From NCBI GenBank assembly GCA_913060665.1, contig CAJXUY010000001.1:372001-436000 (forward strand): a stretch of 64,000 bases of DNA, given 5' to 3'. The notes below the pieces were generated by a model. The model saw only the letters and a list, made by a program, of their open reading frames with translations, searched no databases and was not told the DNA's origin. Shown in pieces: positions 58,584 through 64,000 of this stretch. Both the position numbers and the translations under genes were made by a program. Position 1 is the stretch's first letter. Each line of letters begins with the position of its first letter. The DNA comes from an uncultured Oleiphilaceae bacterium. GTDB lineage: Bacteria; Pseudomonadota; Gammaproteobacteria; Pseudomonadales; Oleiphilaceae.

Positions 58584-59665
58584 GCGACAGCCTCCTTACG
58601 ATTCATAAGCCCAGCTATTCCTTTTGGAAGGTAAAGTGTACCGAGCACAAACAAGCCACCTAGAGCAAATAGCCAAACCTCTGGCATCGCAACGGTGAAA
58701 TAGCTTTTAGCATAGTTCACTGCAACGGCTCCGATAACAGCACCATATAACGTTGCCCGCCCACCAATCGCAACCCAAACCACTAACTCAATTGAGTTAA
58801 GGGGTGAAAACTCATTAGGGTTAATAATACCGACTTGAGGTACATATAAAGCCCCCGCAATTCCTGCTAACGCGGCAGAAAAGACAAATACCCAAAGCTT
58901 AACTTTATCGACGCGGTAACCAATAAAGCGAGTACGATCCTCAGAGTCACGTATCGCCATACAAACACGCCCTAACTTAGACGTCACAATATAACGACAC
59001 GCAATATAGCCCAACGCCAAAAACACAGCAGAGAGCGCAAACAGCGTTAGCCGAGTACTATTAGACTGCAAACTAAAGCCTAGAATATCTTTAAAGTCAG
59101 TGAGCCCATTATTACCACCAAAGCCCATTTCATTTCGGTAGAACGCCAACATAAGCGCATAGGTCATTGCCTGAGTAATAATAGACAAGTAAACACCCGT
59201 TACACGGGAACGGAATGCCAACCAACCAAATACAAAGGCTAAAATTCCCGGTACTAAAACCACCATAATCATGGCAAACCAGAACATATCAAAGCCCTGC
59301 CAAAACCAAGGAAGTTCTTTCCAGTCTAGAAAGACCATAAAGTCAGGTAAGATAGGGTCGCCATAAACACCACGGTCACCAATCTGCCTCATTAGGTACA
59401 TACCCATTGCGTAACCGCCTAAGGCAAAAAACGCACCGTGTCCAAGACTCAAAATCCCCATATAGCCCCATACGAGGTCAACCGCTATCGCCAGTAATGC
59501 AAACGTTAAATACTTACCCAGTAACGTTACGGTATAGGTTGAAACATGAAGGGCACTCCCTTCTGGCACAAGTATATTCAAACCCAGCACAGCAACCGTT
59601 ACGACGGCAAGAACCAGTAAAAATACTTGAGACTTCCTATCAAATAATTGTTTATCAGTATGCAT
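58580..59665 (-). CDS. urtC: Urea ABC transporter permease UrtC
   Basis: A LivM-type permease (361 residues, 8-10 hydrophobic helices). It contains the branched-chain/urea permease core LSLGHGAFFALGGYAMGMYL and the coupling helix region ALRDSEDRTRFIGY-like (here IRDSEDRTRFIGY). Three bases separate it from urtB. Confidence 0.94.
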   Translation of the reverse strand: MHTDKQLFDRKSQVFLLVLAVVTVAVLGLNILVPEGSALHVSTYTVTLLGKYLTFALLAIAVDLVWGYMGILSLGHGAFFALGGYAMGMYLMRQIGDRGVYGDPILPDFMVFLDWKELPWFWQGFDMFWFAMIMVVLVPGILAFVFGWLAFRSRVTGVYLSIITQAMTYALMLAFYRNEMGFGGNNGLTDFKDILGFSLQSNSTRLTLFALSAVFLALGYIACRYIVTSKLGRVCMAIRDSEDRTRFIGYRVDKVKLWVFVFSAALAGIAGALYVPQVGIINPNEFSPLNSIELVVWVAIGGRATLYGAVIGAVAVNYAKSYFTVAMPEVWLFALGGLFVLGTLYLPKGIAGLMNRKEAVA

Positions 59666-59668
59666 AAT

Positions 59669-61315
59669 TTACCCTTCCGCTCCACGGCCCTTTTGAGGAA
59701 AAAGCCCACGAGGTTTTTTCTGTATGAAGAGAATAATAAAAATCAGAACTAAAATTTTCGCTAATACGGCACCAGACATAGGCTCCAGTATTTTATTGGC
59801 TACCCCTAACGACATACCCGCCACTAAGGTTCCCCAGAGATTACCAACCCCTCCAAATACCACGACCATAAAGGAGTCAATGATATAGGCTTGCCCCAAA
59901 TTGGGCCCGACATTGGTCAACTGGCTTAACGCAACACCTGCTACTCCGGCGACGCCTGACCCTAAACCAAATGTTAATGCATCAACCCATTCAGACCTTA
60001 CCCCCATAGCGCGAGCCATTGCTCGGTTTTGGGATACCGCCCTAACCTTTAACCCTAATGTGGTTTTCTTCAAAACAAAGAACAGCATGGCAAATACGAT
60101 CAAACAAAAGATAATAATATAGAGACGGTTGAACGTAATGGAGAAAACAGGATTAATCTCAAGCGCCCCACTCATCCAGTCCGGTGTTTCTACACTTCGG
60201 TTGAGAGGCGAGAAAACGGTACGCACTGTTTGTTGCAAGATCAAACTGAGACCAAATGTGGCTAATAAGGTTTCAAGGGGACGACCATAAAGGTGTCTGA
60301 TGACACCGCGCTCTATCGCTATACCTACTAAACCAGACACCAAAAACGCAGCAGGCACTGCTACAAATAGTGATGCGCCAATGTTATTTGGCATAATTAA
60401 CTGGACAACATAGGTGGTATAGGCACCCAACATAATCAGCTCACCATGCGCCATATTGATAACACCCATAACGCCGAAAGTAATCGCCAAGCCAATAGCT
60501 GCAAGAACCAACACCGAACCAAGACTCAAACCAAAGAACAGTGTTTCCATTAGCGCGTAGTTATCTATTTTCTGGTCAATTTTACCCAATGCTTTGGTCG
60601 CAGCAGCAGCAACACTTTTATCGGTTTCGTTATCCGCGGTTGCTTGTAAGGCATTTCTTACTGCAGGCTCTAAGCTATCTTCCAGAGTTTTAATTGCAGT
60701 GATTTTTTCGACCACCGACCCTGTTTTCAAATGACCAATAGCAACCCCAAATGCGATGAGCGATCGTACCCTGTCATTTTTTTCGTGCTCATACATCTTT
60801 TCAAATAATGCAATCTGGCTGTCATCAACCACATCAAACAAACTAACAACAGCCGCACTTCGTTTGGTTGGGTCCGTATCCGTTAGCTGTATTTGTGCAA
60901 TCGCAGCTTTTATCTTGGTACGCAGTGTATTATTAATAGCCACACGCTTAATTTTTCGTTTACTGGTTACCTCATAGGTTTTATCTGCGACTAATATATC
61001 AGTGACTAAATACCCTTTACCCCGCTCTTCTAGAATCGTAACGAGTCTTTTTTCTTTCTTTAGACGATAAAGGTCGCCTGCTAGCAGCGTCTGCAATACC
61101 TGCTCCGCTCGCTCATCATTACTCTTGGCTAATAATTCGACCCCTTGAGTAACGCTCTTAAAATTTTTCCCCAGTAACTTGCTCATCGACTGGTCAAAAA
61201 ACGTATCGGACCATACAGTCGAAGAACACATCATGACAGCGAGCAGCATCACGATGTTAATGAATCTAATTGGTGATTTACATTTTGCTAAGTCGTACTT
61301 TCTAAGACAAAACAT
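59669..61315 (-). CDS. urtB: Urea ABC transporter permease UrtB with N-terminal extension
   Basis: The LivH-type permease of 548 residues, of which about 260 at the N-terminus precede the membrane part. That extension begins with a signal-like hydrophobic stretch (SMFCL... about 15-35) and then has HEAT-like helical pairs (residues 40-250); a similar region occurs in other UrtB proteins. The permease part has INMAHGELIMLGAYTTYVV and GVSQ-type coupling residues RAVSQNRAMARAMG. ATG 61315 with AGGGA upstream chosen over TTG 61333. Confidence 0.92.
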   Translation of the reverse strand: MFCLRKYDLAKCKSPIRFINIVMLLAVMMCSSTVWSDTFFDQSMSKLLGKNFKSVTQGVELLAKSNDERAEQVLQTLLAGDLYRLKKEKRLVTILEERGKGYLVTDILVADKTYEVTSKRKIKRVAINNTLRTKIKAAIAQIQLTDTDPTKRSAAVVSLFDVVDDSQIALFEKMYEHEKNDRVRSLIAFGVAIGHLKTGSVVEKITAIKTLEDSLEPAVRNALQATADNETDKSVAAAATKALGKIDQKIDNYALMETLFFGLSLGSVLVLAAIGLAITFGVMGVINMAHGELIMLGAYTTYVVQLIMPNNIGASLFVAVPAAFLVSGLVGIAIERGVIRHLYGRPLETLLATFGLSLILQQTVRTVFSPLNRSVETPDWMSGALEINPVFSITFNRLYIIIFCLIVFAMLFFVLKKTTLGLKVRAVSQNRAMARAMGVRSEWVDALTFGLGSGVAGVAGVALSQLTNVGPNLGQAYIIDSFMVVVFGGVGNLWGTLVAGMSLGVANKILEPMSGAVLAKILVLIFIILFIQKKPRGLFPQKGRGAEG

Positions 61316-61383
61316 CTCATTTTCCCTAATCAATCACTCTGCTCGCTATTGCTGCCAGCTTTAGAGGGTGAAAATGTAAAAGA

Positions 61384-61407
61384 CCACTACTTAAACTCAA
61401 GTAGTGG
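61384..61407 (-). terminator. Hairpin between urtA and urtB
   Basis: CCACTACTT (61384-61392) and AAGTAGTGG (61399-61407) form a perfect 9-bp stem in the 127-base gap, followed on the minus strand by a T-rich stretch (TCTTTTACATTTT). It may be a leaky terminator or mRNA-stabilising hairpin giving urtA higher expression than the downstream genes, as is usual for binding proteins. Confidence 0.55.
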
Positions 61408-61442
61408 CCTGCAGTGCATTACTAATAATTAGTGATCACAGA

Positions 61443-62735
61443 TTAAAAGTTCTGACCTGAGCACTTAGCTGTTTTAACGTTATAGTTACCGCAAGAAAGT
61501 GGCGCTCTCCAGTCAGAAATAATGTCTTTTGAACCAGGCAAGAAGTCAGACCATGCATCACCGGCTACATTGCCAGTTGTCTGCCATACAACCTGAAACT
61601 GACCGTCATCCTGAATTTCACCAATGAGAACTGGCTTAGTCACATGGTGGTTAGGCATCATTGCTGAAATACCACCGGTTAAGTTAGGTACTGCTACACC
61701 GATAATCGCATCCTGAACAACAGAAGGGTCAGTCGTTCCAGCCTTCTCTACAGCTTCAACCCACATATTGAAACCGATGTAGTGTGCTTCCATAGGGTCA
61801 TTCGTTACACGCTCATCATTTTTGATATATTCCTGCCAGCTTTCGATGAATGCTTCGTTAGTATCATCTTCAACACTCATAAAGTAGTTCCACGCAGCCA
61901 AGTGACCAACTAGTGGCTTGGTGTCTATACCCGAAAGCTCTTCTTCACCCACAGAAAACGCAACCACTGGAATCTGCTCTGACGAAATGCCTTGGTTTCC
62001 AAGCTCTTTATAGAATGGAACGTTTGCATCACCGTTGATAGTCGAAACAACGGCTGTTTTCTTGCCCGCTGAACCGAATTTCTTAACATCAGATACAATA
62101 CTCTGCCAATCTGAGTGACCAAATGGGGTATAGTTGATCATAATATCTTCTTCTTTCACGCCTTTTGCTTTTAAGTACGCTTCAAGAATTTTGTTGGTGG
62201 TACGAGGGTATACATAATCGGTACCCGCTAAAACCCAACGCTTAACACCCAAGTCATTCATCAAGTAATCAACCGCCGGAATGGCCTGTTGGTTTGGCGC
62301 TGCACCGGTATAGAATACGTTTTTAGATGACTCTTCACCTTCATACTGTACCGGATAGAATAGAAGGCTATTTAACTCTTCTACTACAGGAAGAACAGAT
62401 TTACGAGAAACAGAGGTCCAGCAACCAAAAATGGCGGAAACATTTTCTTTATCGATTAACTCTCTACCCTTTTCTGCGAATAAAGGCCAATTAGAAGCAG
62501 GATCGACAACAACAGGCTCAAGTTTCTTACCGAGCAATCCACCTTTTGCATTTTGTTCTTCTATTAACATTAACATTGTATCTTTCAACGTCGTTTCACT
62601 GATCGCCATGGTGCCTGACAGCGAGTGTAAAATACCGACTTTAATTGTATCGTCAGCTGCGATAACGTGAGAAGCAGAAAACGTAAGCGCTGCTGCTGCC
62701 GCTATGCCCGAAATTGAAGCAGTTAGTTTTTTCAT
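61443..62735 (-). CDS. urtA: Urea ABC transporter substrate-binding protein UrtA
   Basis: Periplasmic urea receptor (430 residues). The signal peptide ends near SHVIAA; the mature protein follows with TIKVGILHSLSGTMAISET, a FmdD/UrtA-family beginning, FGCWTSVSRKSVLPVVEE and FYTGAAPNQQAIPAVDYL. It is the first gene of the urt-ure run and has a good Shine-Dalgarno (GGAGAGATAGGA before ATG). Upstream lies a set of four NtrC-like elements. Confidence 0.96.
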   Translation of the reverse strand: MKKLTASISGIAAAAALTFSASHVIAADDTIKVGILHSLSGTMAISETTLKDTMLMLIEEQNAKGGLLGKKLEPVVVDPASNWPLFAEKGRELIDKENVSAIFGCWTSVSRKSVLPVVEELNSLLFYPVQYEGEESSKNVFYTGAAPNQQAIPAVDYLMNDLGVKRWVLAGTDYVYPRTTNKILEAYLKAKGVKEEDIMINYTPFGHSDWQSIVSDVKKFGSAGKKTAVVSTINGDANVPFYKELGNQGISSEQIPVVAFSVGEEELSGIDTKPLVGHLAAWNYFMSVEDDTNEAFIESWQEYIKNDERVTNDPMEAHYIGFNMWVEAVEKAGTTDPSVVQDAIIGVAVPNLTGGISAMMPNHHVTKPVLIGEIQDDGQFQVVWQTTGNVAGDAWSDFLPGSKDIISDWRAPLSCGNYNVKTAKCSGQNF

Positions 62736-62911
62736 TCCTATCTCTCCTAGAGACCCAAACCTAATTATGATTTTTATCAGTACATTTATAAACCTGTATG
62801 CACTTATTTGAGTTATTCATCAGATTCTAGTCCATATTAACTAATAGTGTTTAATAACATTAAGTTACCTAACACAACCAACATCCATAAACGAACACAC
62901 CCACACTATGC

Positions 62912-62926
62912 GCACCACTACACCGC
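62912..62926 (-). promoter_or_regulatory. NtrC-like element U1 upstream of urtA
   Basis: GCACCACTACACCGC, GCACCA-N7-GC, centred about 180 bases upstream of the urtA start. Confidence 0.5.
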
Positions 62927-62942
62927 AGTCAACAAATATAAC

Positions 62943-62957
62943 GCACCACTACAGAGC
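62943..62957 (-). promoter_or_regulatory. NtrC-like element U2 upstream of urtA
   Basis: GCACCACTACAGAGC, sharing the first 11 bases with U1 and 31 bases away; right half GAGC matches NtrC's GTGC at three of four positions. Confidence 0.55.
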
Positions 62958-62983
62958 ATATATATTATAATCAATAGTGAATC

Positions 62984-62998
62984 GCACCAATAATGAAA
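62984..62998 (-). promoter_or_regulatory. NtrC-like element U3 upstream of urtA (half-site only)
   Basis: GCACCAATAATGAAA keeps only the GCACCA half; its right half is degenerate. 41 bases from U2. Confidence 0.35.
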
Positions 62999-63013
62999 TA
63001 ACGCCAGTGCACA

Positions 63014-63028
63014 GCACCAGTAAAAAGC
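63014..63028 (-). promoter_or_regulatory. NtrC-like element U4 upstream of urtA
   Basis: GCACCAGTAAAAAGC, GCACCA-N7-GC, 30 bases from U3. Confidence 0.5.
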
Positions 63029-63181
63029 ATTTAAACAGAAAAGTGGACATGATGTTATTTAGTTGTGTTAAACAATTAAATTAGGATGAATACTCTAATT
63101 TAATCCCCTAACATCTCCTCATAGGGCTTATAACGGCGAGCAACCTACCATCTATTTGGAGATACAACACTGGGGCGTTTA

Positions 63182-63598
63182 ATGATTCAAGAAGCATTTA
63201 GAACTCAAATAAAGCAGGTTCAATCAGTTGGCGAAAAAATCCATTCTAAGTTGAAGCCCCAGTTAGATAAGGCGACAAAGGAAGGCAAAAAAGTATTGAG
63301 TCAACTCGGTTCTGATACAACTGAAGAAAAGACGGTAGCAGGAGTGATTGCGGAGATACGAGAGCACAACCCGACACTTAAGCGGCTGATACTTAACCTT
63401 GATTCTGCCACCTATGATACTCGTAAGCAACTATCGTGGAATGCAGCAATGATGAGCGCTTATGCAAAGCTACAAGCTGAAATTAAGTTTAATAAAGACC
63501 TAAAGCCCGCGATTGATGGGTACCTATCTACAGTAGATGAAAAACTAAAGTCTTTACTTGAAAAAGCAAACGAATTTAAAAGTAAGGTTATTAATTAA
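63182..63598 (+). CDS. Small soluble helical protein of unknown function
   Basis: A 138-residue protein that appears to be nearly all helix, rich in lysine, glutamate and leucine, with repeated heptad-like spacing and no cysteine or transmembrane segment. The order of charged residues (KLKPQLDKATKEGKKVL) and the central LKRLILNLDSATYDTRKQL are the only notable stretches. I do not recognise the family; a phasin-like or structural role would fit its composition only loosely. It is divergent from urtA and could share the NtrC-like region. Start ATG 63182 is followed by a well-formed frame; the leader has GGGG at about nine bases upstream. Confidence 0.6.
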   Translation: MIQEAFRTQIKQVQSVGEKIHSKLKPQLDKATKEGKKVLSQLGSDTTEEKTVAGVIAEIREHNPTLKRLILNLDSATYDTRKQLSWNAAMMSAYAKLQAEIKFNKDLKPAIDGYLSTVDEKLKSLLEKANEFKSKVIN

Positions 63599-63655
63599 CC
63601 TGACTTAATGAAGGTTTAGGTATTTTGTACCACCCGTATGACGATCTACCCCTCA

Positions 63656-63678
63656 CTAGCAACACCTATGGTTGCTAG
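63656..63678. repeat. Perfect inverted repeat CTAGCAAC/GTTGCTAG
   Basis: An 8-bp perfect stem with a 7-base loop in the 124-base gap between the helical gene and msrA. It lies ten bases before a true terminator and could be part of the same 3' structure. Confidence 0.5.
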
Positions 63679-63687
63679 AGAATGTTT

Positions 63688-63713
63688 GCCCCTAACCCCA
63701 GGGGCTTTTTTTT
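63688..63713 (+). terminator. Rho-independent terminator
   Basis: GCCCCT...AGGGGC (63688-63693 and 63700-63705) followed by eight T residues on the plus strand. It closes the transcript of the small helical gene, 90 bases after its stop codon. Confidence 0.85.
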
Positions 63714-63722
63714 GTCTGCTGT

Positions 63723-64000
63723 TTAGTCTTCGTAACAAACTCCCGTTCCGCCAAGACCACAATAACCTTGAGGGTTCTTCGCTAAATACTGCTGGTGATA
63801 GGTTTCTGCATAATAAAATTCCGCAGCAGGCAGTATCTCTGTAGTAATAACACCTCGTCCAGACCGTTTTAGCATTTCTTGATAATGTGTAGCTGATTCA
63901 ACCGCCATCTCCTGCTGAGCGTCTGAATAGCAATACACTCCAGAACGATACTGAGTGCCGATATCATTCCCTTGCCTCATCCCTTGAGTAGGGTCATGAG
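63723..64000 (-). CDS. msrA: Peptide-methionine (S)-S-oxide reductase, partial
   Basis: The C-terminal part of MsrA, cut by the end of the window. Readable residues begin [20 protein letters not shown], followed by [18 protein letters not shown], the usual tail with resolving-cysteine region ([12 protein letters not shown]). The catalytic GCFW motif lies upstream, outside the window. The enzyme reduces methionine S-sulfoxide in proteins using thioredoxin. Confidence 0.95.
   Translation of the reverse strand, partial: HDPTQGMRQGNDIGTQYRSGVYCYSDAQQEMAVESATHYQEMLKRSGRGVITTEILPAAEFYYAETYHQQYLAKNPQGYCGLGGTGVCYED

Larger units (their letters stand above)
62736..63181. other. Divergent control region between urtA and the small helical gene
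   Basis: 446 bases without a coding gene. The centre holds the four GCACCA elements (listed separately), spaced about three, four and three helical turns. No clear sigma-54 (GG-N10-GC) site was found between them and urtA. TATAAT at 62966-62971 (plus strand) reads toward the downstream gene and might be its -10. Confidence 0.5.

Noticed and set aside
62736-62911. Possible sigma-54 (GG-N10-GC) promoter for urtA
   Set aside because: I scanned the minus strand for TGGCAC-N5-TTGC and found no sequence with both the GG and GC dinucleotides at the right spacing. The same was true upstream of amtB.
63182-63598. Phasin identity for the small helical protein
   Set aside because: Composition and length are compatible, but no phasin signature is present and no PHB genes are nearby.

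Overview
This is an ordinary stretch of bacterial chromosome from a gammaproteobacterium. Base composition looks to be in the low-to-mid 40s % G+C by eye. The gene content fits a marine member of the Oceanospirillales/Pseudomonadales/Marinobacter-like lineages: a Na+-translocating NADH:quinone reductase, soluble transhydrogenase SthA, an ABC urea importer with urease, and the order nqr - long-form gap - mfd - csiV - methylthioinosine phosphorylase - nagZ - psrA. That order recalls the Pseudomonas aeruginosa PA2994-PA3006 region from memory; I could not check it. I see no phage, insertion sequence, integron or CRISPR array.

Layout. 0-7.5 kb: divergent pps/ppsR (PEP synthase and its regulator), a large M16C metalloprotease, a small lipoprotein and methylglyoxal synthase. 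7.7-11 kb: a co-directional trio of unassigned genes: a two-helix membrane protein, a membrane-anchored PEGA/MORN-repeat protein and a receiver-domain protein ending in a transmembrane tail. 11-16.4 kb: a tandem PTPS-like protein, a DUF3010 protein, tRNA-Glu(TTC) and tRNA-Ala(GGC) downstream of gltX, a glyoxalase-II-like hydrolase and a lone znuA. 16.4-22.8 kb: an AEC transporter, a YajD-type HNH protein, dusA, a tal-terB-glycerophosphodiesterase cluster and sthA. 22.9-30.1 kb: nqrABCDEF-apbE-nqrM, a complete Na+-NQR operon with both maturation factors. 30.5-41.3 kb: gap, mfd, csiV, MTI phosphorylase, an MscS channel, nagZ, an L,D-transpeptidase and the fatty-acid-responsive repressor psrA.

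41.5-51.7 kb: an orphan GspE/PilB-type ATPase, amtB, an unknown membrane protein, a CBS protein, dusC, riboflavin synthase, rlmG, a VF530-type protein, an RluA-family pseudouridine synthase and a spermidine-synthase-like protein. 51.8-62.7 kb: one long minus-strand run, urtABCDE-ureDABCEFG, which imports urea and hydrolyses it to ammonia. The window closes with a small helical protein of unknown function and the 3' part of msrA.

The most interesting non-coding signal is a set of eight same-orientation 15-mers of the form GCACCA-N7-GC. Four lie upstream of amtB and four upstream of urtA. They resemble NtrC (GlnG) operators and would tie ammonium and urea uptake into one nitrogen-limitation regulon. 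A second clear signal is a pair of PsrA-type palindromes between psrA and the divergent GspE-like ATPase gene. The best candidate for an undescribed protein system is the 7.7-11 kb trio.
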